Source: an uncultured Mucilaginibacter sp. (lineage in GTDB: Bacteria; Bacteroidota; Bacteroidia; Sphingobacteriales; Sphingobacteriaceae). From it: a DNA stretch of 20,102 nucleotides. Position numbers and translations under genes: made by a program. Under the pieces are notes generated by a model. That model saw only the letters and a list, made by a program, of their open reading frames with translations. It was not told the origin of the DNA and ran no database searches. Location of the stretch: positions 1 to 20,102 of the forward strand of contig NZ_CAMLOV010000100.1 of assembly GCF_946481715.1 (NCBI RefSeq), in the 5' to 3' direction. Positions 8,384-14,982 of this stretch are shown here, piece after piece (position 1 is the stretch's first letter; the number at the start of each line of letters is the position of its first letter).

Positions 8384-8420
8384 TTCCGGCAGATTTAACT
8401 AATTTGCCGGCAGATTTTAC
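8384..8420 (+). promoter_or_regulatory. 21-bp-spaced direct repeat upstream of GH125
   Basis: TTCCGGCAGATTTAAC (8384-8399) is repeated as TGCCGGCAGATTTTAC (8405-8420), matching in 14 of 16 positions. The 21-bp period is two helical turns, so both copies face the same side of the DNA, and the array ends 22 bp before the GH125 start codon. That arrangement suits a regulator site, but a duplicated fragment of the neighbouring repeats is equally possible. No protein is implicated by the sequence. Confidence 0.35.
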
Positions 8421-8442
8421 ACGGTAACAACAGATATTATCT

Positions 8443-9855
8443 ATGAAAAGAAGGCAATTTATTGGCAGCACGGCCATGCTTGGTACAGGCGTATTAGCAA
8501 GCAAACTATCCTTTGGGGCAGACGCGTACCCGGTAGTGCGGGTACCGGCAGCACAGCGCAAATTTACCAGCAAAGCGGTAGAAGCAGCGATAAAAGAATT
8601 TAAAGCGAAAGTAAAAAACCCCGAGCTGGGCTGGCTGTTCGAGAACTGTTTCCCCAATACACTGGATACCACGGTAACCTATAAAAACGTGAACGGCAAG
8701 CCGGATACTTATGTGATAACCGGCGATATAGACGCTATGTGGCTGCGCGACAGCAGTGCGCAGGTTTGGCCCTATATTGCTTTCATAAATAAGGATGCCG
8801 AACTGAAAAGCCTGGTAGCGGGCGTTATTAACCGCCAAACCAAGTGCATCAACTTCGACCCGTACGCTAATGCTTTTTACGATGATACCACCAAGGAAAG
8901 CGAGTGGAAGGACGACCTGACCAAAATGAAACCGGGGCTGCACGAACGCAAATGGGAAATAGATTCGCTTTGTTACCCCATCCGTTTGGCTTACAAGTAC
9001 TGGAAACTTACAGGGGATACTTCGCCCTTTGATGCTAACTGGAAGGCCGCTATACAAAACGTGCTGAAAACCTTTAAAGAGCAGCAACGCAAGGAAAACG
9101 ACGGGCCGTACTCGTTCCAGCGTAAAACAGCCTGGGCAACCGATGGCGTACCGATGAACGGCTATGGCTACCCGGTAAAACCGGTTGGGTTGATTTGCTC
9201 CTCCTTCCGCCCCAGCGATGATGCAACGGTTTATTCATATCTTATACCATCAAACTTTTTCGCGGTGGTAAGTTTAAAGCAATCATCAGAAATGGTGAAG
9301 GCGATACTGAAGGACGAAGCGCTTTCAGCTGAATTGCTGGCTTTGGCAAACGAGGTGGATGCCGCACTGAAACAGCATGCCGTGATTGATACCCCGCAAT
9401 ACGGTAAGGTTTATGCCTACGAGGTAAACGGCTTTGGCAGCTTTAACCTGATGGACGATGCCAACGTACCGAGCTTATTGGCCATGCCTTATTTAAACGC
9501 GATTGAGAATACTGATCCGGTTTACATCAATACCCGCAAAATGCTGTGGTCGCTAAATAACCCTTTCTTCTTTAAAGGGACAGCAGGCGAAGGCATTGGC
9601 GGCCCTCATGCCGGCAAGGATATGATATGGCCCATAAGCATCACCGTGCTGGCTTTAACCAGTAAAGATGATGCCGAGATAAAGGCCTCTATAGAACAGT
9701 TGCGCAAAACACACGGCGGCACCGGCTTTATGCACGAATCGTTCAACAAAAACGATGCAAAGAATTTCACCCGTAAATGGTTTGCCTGGGCCAATACCCT
9801 GTTTGGCGAATTGCTTTGGGAAACGTACACCACTAAGCCGCAACTACTGGCTTAA
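8443..9855 (+). CDS. GH125 family protein, probable exo-alpha-1,6-mannosidase
   Basis: Protein of 470 residues expected to release mannose from non-reducing ends of alpha-1,6-mannan oligosaccharides; GH125 enzymes are metal-independent and inverting. The N-terminus MKRRQFIGSTAMLGTG is a twin-arginine-type leader, suggesting Tat export to the periplasm. Family landmarks are GDIDAMWLRDSSAQVWPY (about 94-111), ERKWEIDSLCYPIRLAYKYW (about 168-187), SSFRPSDDATVYSYLIPSN (about 253-271), GEGIGGPHAG, and GGTGFMHESFNKND ahead of KWFAWANTLFGELLW. From the spacing known for characterised GH125 enzymes, the acid is probably an Asp in RPSDDA (259/260) and the base the Glu in HESF (432); this mapping is inference. 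It is separated from the upstream GH76 by the repeat block but only 17 bp from the next GH76, so those two form a tight pair. Confidence 0.93.
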   Translation: MKRRQFIGSTAMLGTGVLASKLSFGADAYPVVRVPAAQRKFTSKAVEAAIKEFKAKVKNPELGWLFENCFPNTLDTTVTYKNVNGKPDTYVITGDIDAMWLRDSSAQVWPYIAFINKDAELKSLVAGVINRQTKCINFDPYANAFYDDTTKESEWKDDLTKMKPGLHERKWEIDSLCYPIRLAYKYWKLTGDTSPFDANWKAAIQNVLKTFKEQQRKENDGPYSFQRKTAWATDGVPMNGYGYPVKPVGLICSSFRPSDDATVYSYLIPSNFFAVVSLKQSSEMVKAILKDEALSAELLALANEVDAALKQHAVIDTPQYGKVYAYEVNGFGSFNLMDDANVPSLLAMPYLNAIENTDPVYINTRKMLWSLNNPFFFKGTAGEGIGGPHAGKDMIWPISITVLALTSKDDAEIKASIEQLRKTHGGTGFMHESFNKNDAKNFTRKWFAWANTLFGELLWETYTTKPQLLA

Positions 9856-9872
9856 CAAATAGAAAACACCCT

Positions 9873-10940
9873 ATGAAAAAAATATCATTATTAATGGTAC
9901 TTGGCTGTGCCATGGCTTTTTGCGCGGTAGCGCAAACGCCGAACTACAAAGAGCGCATCAGCATTATCAATAAAAATATCTACCAAACGTTTTATGATAA
10001 AGGCGCCAACTTGTACCTGGAAACCAATAATGTGGAAGCCAACAAAGGCAACCACTCCTTCCTGTGGCCGCTGACCGCCCTGCTGCAGGCCGCTAACGAA
10101 ATGGAGGCGCTGGAGCCGGGCAAGCAATACGTTGCCCCGGTGATGAAAGCGATTGAGCAATACTACTCCGACAGGGCACCAGCACCCGCCTACCAGGCCA
10201 TGGTGGTAAAAGAAAAGATAGACCCCCGCTTTTACGACGATAACGAATGGATAGCCATTGCCCTGATGGATGCCTATGCCCGTACCCATAAAAAACAGTA
10301 TTTGGAAACATCTAAAATGATCTACCGCTTCCTGCTTACCGGGCTTAATAACGTTGCCGGCGGTGGTTTTTATTGGGAAGAAGGCAACCTCAAAAGCAAA
10401 AACACCTGCTCTAACGGCCCCGGTGTGCTGGTAGCCCTGCGCTTGTACCAGGCGACAAAGGAGAAAGCTTATTTAGATACCGCCATCTCCGTTTACAACT
10501 GGACGAAGAAGAACCTGCTATCGCCTAAGGGTGTTTATTACGATAACATCAGGCTGCCATCACTCAAAATAGATTCTGCATTTTACACCTATAACGCCGG
10601 GACAATGCTGCAGTCGGGCGTTATCCTGTACAACATCACCCGCGACAAGAAATATTTGGATGATGCCCTCAATGTCGCCGATGGCGCCGAAAAGGTTTTC
10701 TTCCGCAATGGCAAACTGCCCGGCAACTACTGGTTCAATGCGGTACTGATAAGGGGTTATGTAGAATTGTATAAAGTGGAGAAAAACAAGGCCCGGCTAA
10801 ACTTTATCAAGGCCGATGCCGAGCACGTTTGGGAGAACGAACGCGACGGGCAAAACCTGCTGGGCAAACGCAAAATAAAAAGTTTGATAGACCAGTCGGC
10901 CATGTTGGAAACTTACGCCCGGCTGGCAAAATTGGACTAA
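9873..10940 (+). CDS. Second GH76-family glycanase, secreted, probable alpha-1,6-mannanase
   Basis: Protein of 355 residues with a classical signal peptide (MKKISLLMVLGCAMAFCAVAQ, likely cleaved after AVA at residue 20) and no lipobox at the cleavage region, so it is probably soluble in the periplasm. GH76 features: NHSFLWPLTALLQAANEME (about 60-78), the catalytic pair D122-D123 in PRFYDDNEWIAIALMDAY, GGGFYWEE, TCSNGPGVLVALRLYQ, and YTYNAGTMLQSGVILYN. The organisation matches the first GH76 in this locus, but the two share only the family motifs by eye, so they are not a recent duplication. With GH125 17 bp upstream, it likely shortens imported oligosaccharides. It may differ from the lipoprotein GH76 in preferred chain length. 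No start ambiguity. Confidence 0.9.
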   Translation: MKKISLLMVLGCAMAFCAVAQTPNYKERISIINKNIYQTFYDKGANLYLETNNVEANKGNHSFLWPLTALLQAANEMEALEPGKQYVAPVMKAIEQYYSDRAPAPAYQAMVVKEKIDPRFYDDNEWIAIALMDAYARTHKKQYLETSKMIYRFLLTGLNNVAGGGFYWEEGNLKSKNTCSNGPGVLVALRLYQATKEKAYLDTAISVYNWTKKNLLSPKGVYYDNIRLPSLKIDSAFYTYNAGTMLQSGVILYNITRDKKYLDDALNVADGAEKVFFRNGKLPGNYWFNAVLIRGYVELYKVEKNKARLNFIKADAEHVWENERDGQNLLGKRKIKSLIDQSAMLETYARLAKLD

Positions 10941-11038
10941 AAAGAGCTTTTTTTAAAATTGATTAAAAGGGCAGAAAAGCGTCCGAAAATTGAAGAAAAA
11001 CGCAGATTTCCGCAGGTTTTTAAAATAGGCAAAAAGGG

Positions 11039-11086
11039 TGTACGAAACTGTACGAGATTGTACGAAACTGTACGAATCGTACAGTT
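11039..11086. repeat. Four 10-bp tandem repeats ending in an inverted repeat
   Basis: TGTACGAAAC (11039), TGTACGAGAT (11049), TGTACGAAAC (11059) and TGTACGAATC (11069) follow head to tail with an exact 10-bp period. The last unit is followed by an inverted copy: AACTGTACGA (11066-11075), one central A, then TCGTACAGTT (11077-11086). A period of one helical turn plus a terminal palindrome resembles a protein-binding array. It lies 98 bp after the GH76 stop and upstream of the terminator, in DNA with no gene. Confidence 0.6.
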
Positions 11087-11151
11087 GTAAGAAATTGATT
11101 TAAGTATGATTTGGTTTGGTTTATGGCGCTTTTGAGATTGAAGGGCGCCAG

Positions 11152-11183
11152 CGCTCCGGGGTGGTTCCCGGGGCGTTTTTTTT
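11152..11183 (+). terminator. Intrinsic terminator of the PUL operon
   Basis: CGCTCCGGG (11152-11160) pairs with CCCGGGGCG (11167-11175), nine pairs with one T-G wobble, around the loop GTGGTT. It is followed directly by eight T (11176-11183), the textbook shape on the + strand. It is about 210 bp beyond the last GH76 stop. Its U-tract overlaps the stop codon of the convergent sulfatase gene, so it also protects that gene from antisense transcription. Confidence 0.82.
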
Positions 11184-13047
11184 AGAATTTCATATACTCG
11201 GTAAACACCTGCTGCAGAAATGCTTTACCCAAAAGCAGCGTTTCGTCCGTCGTGGTTTTGGGTGCATCTGGGTTCTTAATATAGCTTACCCGTTGGCCGG
11301 CATTGTCATAAGATACCGCTTGCTGCGGCAGCATAAAGCCCATGCCGTTGTCCCAATCGAAAAACGCAAAGTCCTTAGTATAAGGGTTAAGCAGGTTTTT
11401 AGACCATTTAAATTCCTGGTGTGGCAAGCCTAATTGGGCAAGCAGGGTGGTAACCATATCCGTTTGATTGCCGAGTTTGCTTATCCGTTTGCCGCGGTAT
11501 TCGGGTTTAATGGCATCCCCAAAAAACAGCAGAGGGATATGGTATTTACGCGGTTCGTATGGCTCAGCTTTGTCCAGCGGCAGGCGGTGCCCATGGTCGG
11601 CAACTAAAATAAAAAGGGTGGTTTTGTACCAGGGCTGCTTCCTGGCTTCATCGAAATACGCTTTCAGGCTGGCATCGGTATAGTAAGCGGTGCTACGGAA
11701 CTTATTAGGCAGGTCCTCCCCCGGGAAATGGGCCTTAACCGGTATCTCAAAAGGCTCATGGTTGCTTAAAGTTTGTACGTAGCTGAAGAAAGGCTGGGGT
11801 TGCTGGTTAAGGTATTTTACGTTGCGTTTCAGCACAATATCATCATGCGCCCCCCATTTCGAGTTCATTTCCTTCGCGGCGAAGCTAAACTTATCAACCA
11901 TGCCGTTGATATTATGGCTGAGCAGGTAAGCCTTAAAATTCATGAAGTTGGCATCGCCACCATAAAAATAGGAGGTGCTGTAGCGCCGTTCAGCAAGGGT
12001 ACTGCTCAGGGCCGGCAACCGCTCCTGTTTAGAGTTATCCACGATCATGGTACGCGATGCCTGCGACGGAAACGCGCTTAAAATCGCGATGATGCCCTTG
12101 TCGGTACGGTCGCTGGCTGCATAAATGCTATCGAATAGTATACCGTTTTTAATGAAATCCTCAAAGTTTGGTGCATCGCCTTTCTCGCCGCCAAGGGACG
12201 CTATTACATCCGCAGTAAAGCTCTCCAACTGTATCACGACGATATTAGGGCGGTCGGTGTTGAGGATGTGGACGGTAGTGTCTTTTGCTACGGCGTACAT
12301 GCTATCAACCAGTGCAGCAGCGCGTTTGGCAGGCATAAACAGGTAAGGGTTGCTCTGCGTTTTTACACTCTCGAAGGTGTTTTGCAACAGGTTCCATTCG
12401 GTGTTTAGTGCACCCTGGTTGAGGATAGGGTTATCCGAAAAATATACCGTGCTTTGGCTGATGGGTGCCAATTGCCACCCGCTGCGTACAATAAGGAAGT
12501 TTAGCCCAAACAGCAACAAGAAGATAAAAGGCCTGGCAATCATCGGTGCTTTCGGTTTCCGGAAATTATAATCAATAATAAAATGCGACAGTACGGTGCC
12601 AATGGTAAGCAGCACAGCGCCAATGGATAAACTGATGCCAATAGGCGAGGAGCCGGTGGATGCCATAGCCTCCGACGGTGAATTATAAACATTGGCGAAA
12701 ACCCTAAAATTCACCTTTGTACCCCACTCGCGGAAAATATTGAAATTAAGGATGGTAATAAAACAGATAAGGAAAAGCATAAAGTACACATAGCCCCGCA
12801 GCCAAATGGGCTTAATATGGTACTTGGTGAACCAGTTAACCCCGAACACCAATAAGGGAATCAGCGCGATATAACCGGCCATGGAGGCATCCATCCTAAG
12901 CCCGTACCAAAAGGTTTGGAAGATATCGGATGCAGTGGTACCGGTAAATTTCTCATGGAAATACACCTCAAACACTGCACGGGTGATGAAGGCGAAAACT
13001 ATCCAAAAGATGAGGAATCGGCAAAAAATAAAAACGGCTTTTAACAT
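11182..13047 (-). CDS. Membrane-anchored sulfatase / LTA-synthase-family phosphotransferase-like protein
   Basis: Protein of 621 residues with about five hydrophobic segments in the first 190 residues, then a large extracytoplasmic alkaline-phosphatase-fold domain (about 265-560). This is the layout of LtaS-type enzymes and sulfatase-family phosphoethanolamine/phosphoglycerol transferases. Probable metal and catalytic residues by resemblance: E275 in VVIQLESF, T315 in SDRTDKG (nucleophile position), H430 in SNHEPFEIP, and D484-H485 in VADHGH. In Gram-negative bacteria such proteins modify lipids or periplasmic glycans with phosphoglycerol or similar groups; the true donor and acceptor cannot be told from sequence. 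Although near a PUL, it is on the opposite strand and convergent, and its threonine in place of the C/S-x-P-x-R motif of true sulfatases argues against sulfate-ester hydrolysis. The family is common in Bacteroidota. Confidence 0.85.
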   Translation of the reverse strand: MLKAVFIFCRFLIFWIVFAFITRAVFEVYFHEKFTGTTASDIFQTFWYGLRMDASMAGYIALIPLLVFGVNWFTKYHIKPIWLRGYVYFMLFLICFITILNFNIFREWGTKVNFRVFANVYNSPSEAMASTGSSPIGISLSIGAVLLTIGTVLSHFIIDYNFRKPKAPMIARPFIFLLLFGLNFLIVRSGWQLAPISQSTVYFSDNPILNQGALNTEWNLLQNTFESVKTQSNPYLFMPAKRAAALVDSMYAVAKDTTVHILNTDRPNIVVIQLESFTADVIASLGGEKGDAPNFEDFIKNGILFDSIYAASDRTDKGIIAILSAFPSQASRTMIVDNSKQERLPALSSTLAERRYSTSYFYGGDANFMNFKAYLLSHNINGMVDKFSFAAKEMNSKWGAHDDIVLKRNVKYLNQQPQPFFSYVQTLSNHEPFEIPVKAHFPGEDLPNKFRSTAYYTDASLKAYFDEARKQPWYKTTLFILVADHGHRLPLDKAEPYEPRKYHIPLLFFGDAIKPEYRGKRISKLGNQTDMVTTLLAQLGLPHQEFKWSKNLLNPYTKDFAFFDWDNGMGFMLPQQAVSYDNAGQRVSYIKNPDAPKTTTDETLLLGKAFLQQVFTEYMKF

Positions 13048-13100
13048 CGGGCCTCAAAAATACTTATTTAAAGCGAATGTTAAAACGCCGTCAAAGTACG

Positions 13101-13135
13101 CTTGTTAGGCTGGCGCCGGGTGTACGCCTAACAGG
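13101..13135 (-). terminator. Hairpin overlapping the rhodanese stop codon
   Basis: CTTGTTAGGC (13101-13110) pairs with GCCTAACAGG (13126-13135), with one wobble, around a 15-base loop that contains the self-complementary GGCGCC. On the minus strand it covers the end of the rhodanese gene, with no U-tract after it. It is a weak terminator or a 3'-end stabiliser; the pairing is clear, the role is not. Confidence 0.35.
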
Positions 13136-13520
13136 CGCATTGAATAGCCAATCCCGCGTTCGCCATCGTCCCTTCGGTTGCATAGCCGTCAAATTTCCAC
13201 CATTCGATGCCGCCAATAAGTTCCCTTACGTTAAATCCAAGCCTGGCCATGTTTAAAGCGCCGCGGGTTGATGCATTGCAGCCGATGCCATCGCAATAAG
13301 TGATGTAAAGCTTATCCTTATCAAAGCCGGCGGTCGACTCGGCATTCATAGCGCGATGCGGCAGGTTAATAGCACCCGGGATGCGCTCACGCTCGTAGGC
13401 GAAACTTTTACGGGCATCGATCACAATAACTTGTTCGTTGGCTTCGAGGGCGCTAAACAGGTCTGACGGGTCCATCTCGAAGGCTAATTTGTTTTGGTAG
13501 TGTTCAATTGCTGTGCTCAT
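13128..13520 (-). CDS. Single-domain rhodanese-like sulfurtransferase
   Basis: Start ATG at 13520 gives 130 residues; an in-frame extension to 13607 is possible but runs through the divergent promoter region, so I reject it. One rhodanese fold: VIVIDARKSFAYERERIPGAINLPHR (about 31-56) holds the conserved D35-A-R37 and the H/IPGAINLP turn, and LYITYCDGIGCNASTRGA (about 71-88) is the active-site region. Cys76 is the likely persulfide-carrying residue, with Cys81 as a second candidate, as in the YC-x-G-x-GCN subgroup. Two more cysteines end the protein (C128, C130). Rhodaneses transfer sulfane sulfur, probably in the cytoplasm here since no signal is seen. It is divergent from a MetR-like regulator 121 bp away, which may control it. 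A TAG stop sits inside a hairpin. Confidence 0.88.
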   Translation of the reverse strand: MSTAIEHYQNKLAFEMDPSDLFSALEANEQVIVIDARKSFAYERERIPGAINLPHRAMNAESTAGFDKDKLYITYCDGIGCNASTRGALNMARLGFNVRELIGGIEWWKFDGYATEGTMANAGLAIQCAC

Positions 13521-13539
13521 TTTTTTTGTTTTGATATTC

Positions 13540-13547
13540 CAAAAATA
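13540..13547 (-). promoter_or_regulatory. Bacteroidota-type -7 element for the rhodanese gene
   Basis: On the minus strand TATTTTTG fits the TAnnTTTG consensus of the main Bacteroidota sigma factor exactly and lies 20 bp before the ATG at 13520. A clear TTTG -33 partner is not seen at the expected distance (TTTA is the nearest), so activation by a regulator is plausible. Confidence 0.4.
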
Positions 13548-13576
13548 AGGCAGGGCATAAACAGATTTGTATGAGA

Positions 13577-13613
13577 ATTGCCGCAAGTGTGCATGACTAA
13601 TATGCATGGCAAT
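13577..13613. promoter_or_regulatory. Candidate operator between rhodanese and LysR-type regulator
   Basis: ATTGCC (13577-13582) and GGCAAT (13608-13613) form an inverted repeat, and TGCAT (13590-13594) with ATGCA (13602-13606) form a second one inside it, though with a slightly shifted centre. LysR-type regulators usually bind such dyads in the shared promoter of the divergent gene, here about 60-95 bp from the rhodanese start. The match to a T-N11-A motif is not exact enough to be sure. Confidence 0.3.
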
Positions 13614-13641
13614 ACCTACCCTAAATCCTTAACTTTACCCT

Positions 13642-14529
13642 ATGGATGTAAGGCATTTAAAACTGATAAAAACCATAGCCGATGAAAAAGGGATTACCAG
13701 ATCCTTAGATAAATTGTTCCTTACCCAATCTGCCGTAAGCCACCAGTTAAGGGATATTGAAGAGCGTATTGGCGTGAAAATATTTTACCGCACAAAAAAC
13801 CAATGGATACTTACCGACGAGGGCCAGATATTGTACGATACGGCAACAAAGGTTTTAAACGAGATAGACTTAGCCAACGCTAAAATAAACGACCTGCGCA
13901 TGGGGCATGTGGGCGATATCCGCATCAGTACCGAATGTTATACCAGCTACCATTGGCTGCCGGCATTTATGGTAAAAATGAAGCTGATTTACCCCAAATT
14001 GAATGTGAAAATTGTAATGGAGGCCACGCATAAACCCTTGCAAAAGCTTCTGAATAACGAATTGGACGTGGGCATAACGTCCGACCCGCTGGACGATAAA
14101 AGCATCAGATACATAGAGTTGTTTAAGGACGAGGTAATGGCGGTTGTACCGCTTGGGCATCCGTTAACCGGTAAAAAATACCTCACCGCGCAGGATTTTA
14201 GCAACGAGGTATTGATCATCCATTCTTACCCGCTTGATACCGTTACCATTTACCAGCATTTTTTAAAAGAGCAGAAAGTACAGCCCAGGGAAATTATCGC
14301 TATTCCGCTAACAGAGGTTGCTTTGGAAATGGTAAAAGCCGATATGGGTATCATGACCATGCCCGTTTGGGCGCTAAAGCCATTTATTGCATCCCAATCG
14401 TTATCCTTAGTTAAAATTGGCAGCAAAGGGCTTATCCGGACTCATTACGCTGCCATCAGGCACGAAGACAGCCATAAAAAACACATCCTCGAGTTTATAG
14501 ATAACCTGAAGCCGGAACTTATAAAGTAA
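13642..14529 (+). CDS. LysR-family transcriptional regulator, MetR-like
   Basis: Protein of 295 residues. The N-terminal winged helix (1-60) reads MDVRHLKLIKTIADEKGIT, then LFLTQSAVSHQLRDIEERIG with the recognition helix, followed by a linker helix and a two-lobed effector domain (about 90-295). Several stretches recall E. coli MetR as I remember it: STECYTSYHWLP (MetR has ECHSCIQWL), ELDVGITSDPL (ELDLVMTSD), and HFLKEQKVQP after the LIIHSYPLD turn. MetR senses homocysteine and activates methionine genes, so a sulfur-linked role is plausible, and the divergent gene is a rhodanese sulfurtransferase. The effector and targets here are unproven. A GNAT gene follows after two bases and must be co-transcribed. 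Confidence 0.88.
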   Translation: MDVRHLKLIKTIADEKGITRSLDKLFLTQSAVSHQLRDIEERIGVKIFYRTKNQWILTDEGQILYDTATKVLNEIDLANAKINDLRMGHVGDIRISTECYTSYHWLPAFMVKMKLIYPKLNVKIVMEATHKPLQKLLNNELDVGITSDPLDDKSIRYIELFKDEVMAVVPLGHPLTGKKYLTAQDFSNEVLIIHSYPLDTVTIYQHFLKEQKVQPREIIAIPLTEVALEMVKADMGIMTMPVWALKPFIASQSLSLVKIGSKGLIRTHYAAIRHEDSHKKHILEFIDNLKPELIK

Positions 14530-14531
14530 CC

Positions 14532-14981
14532 ATGGACCATAAAATACGCCAGGCGAAAATTAGCGATCTAAGCGAAATACTATTGATGATAGCGGCGCAT
14601 GCTGCGTATGAAAAAGCAGCTTTTGATCCGGAGGGCAAAGCCGAAAAATTAACCGCTGCAATTTTTGAAACCAAACGCCTTAACTGCCTGGTGGTGGAGC
14701 AGCAGGGGGAACTGATAGGCTATGCCACTTATACCTTCGATTATTCTACCTGGGATGCTGCCGAATTTATGTACCTCGACTGCCTGTTCCTGACAGAAAA
14801 TGCAAGGGGGCAAAAAATAGGGGAGCAAATTATTAACCTGTTAAAGGAAATTGGCACGGAGCGCGGCTGTATCAATATCCAATGGCAAACGCCCGATTTT
14901 AACGAACCCGCTATCCGTTTCTATAAAAGAGTTTCGGCAAAAGGATTAGATAAGGTGAGGTTTACTTTAAGCCTCGCCTGA
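14532..14981 (+). CDS. GNAT-family N-acetyltransferase
   Basis: Protein of 149 residues, cytoplasmic, with the full GNAT fold: IRQAKISDLSEILLMIA as beta1-alpha1, CLVVEQQGELIGYATY as beta2-3, EFMYLDCLFLTENARGQKIG as beta4 with the acetyl-CoA pyrophosphate loop (R92-G-Q-K-I-G97), and an NIQWQTPDFNEPAIRFYKRV end with the conserved N and Y of motif B. The overall pattern (aromatic residues before YLDCLF, then ARGQKIG) is like polyamine or amino-compound acetyltransferases, but no substrate can be assigned. It lies two bases after the LysR gene, so it shares that transcript and may belong to the same response. Its stop is one base from the stop of the convergent class V PLP enzyme. Confidence 0.88.
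   Translation: MDHKIRQAKISDLSEILLMIAAHAAYEKAAFDPEGKAEKLTAAIFETKRLNCLVVEQQGELIGYATYTFDYSTWDAAEFMYLDCLFLTENARGQKIGEQIINLLKEIGTERGCINIQWQTPDFNEPAIRFYKRVSAKGLDKVRFTLSLA
14953..14979. terminator. Hairpin at the convergent end of GNAT and class V PLP genes
   Basis: AGGTGAGG (14953-14960) pairs with CCTCGCCT (14972-14979), one wobble, and three more pairs close an ACTTT loop, giving an 11-bp stem. It lies within the last codons of the GNAT gene and directly beyond the stop of the minus-strand gene. There is no strong T-run on either side, so a bidirectional terminator is possible but not certain. Confidence 0.4.
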
Positions 14982-14982
14982 T

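Larger units (their letters stand above)
8007..8442. repeat. 436-bp intergenic block of stacked palindromic repeats
   Basis: This gene-free stretch inside the PUL holds four different repeated or palindromic structures, listed separately: two copies of an ATAGCGATGGGT palindrome (8012-8052 and 8196-8224), an element with CGTCAT/ATGACG ends (8067-8176), a long imperfect inverted repeat with GTTCCCCTCTTG ends (8255-8354), and a 21-bp-spaced direct repeat (8384-8420). Short open frames exist on both strands but consist of repeat sequence and are not credible genes. Similar elements are widespread between genes in Bacteroidota genomes, so this looks like a hot spot for their accumulation. Confidence 0.8.

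Noticed and set aside
8172..8402. Plus-strand 76-codon open frame inside the repeat block
   Set aside because: It encodes only the translated palindromes (for example SWEG and NPSQEGN stretches) and has no promoter or conserved pattern.
8043..8672. Minus-strand 209-codon open frame running from the repeat block into the GH125 gene
   Set aside because: Its 3' part consists of palindromic repeat sequence and its 5' part is antisense to the strongly supported GH125 gene. No domain is visible.
11039..11086. CRISPR array
   Set aside because: The units are 10 bp and directly adjacent, without spacers, and no cas genes are near.
11116..11433. Plus-strand 105-codon frame over the terminator region
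   Set aside because: It runs through an intrinsic terminator and is antisense to the C-terminus of the sulfatase-like gene.
11182..13047. True sulfatase acting on sulfated glycans for the PUL
   Set aside because: It lacks the C/S-x-P-x-R formylglycine motif, has an N-terminal membrane bundle, and is convergent to the PUL rather than part of it.
13521..13607. N-terminal extension of the rhodanese gene to 13607
   Set aside because: It would cover the -7 element and most of the divergent promoter; the family N-terminus fits the ATG at 13520.
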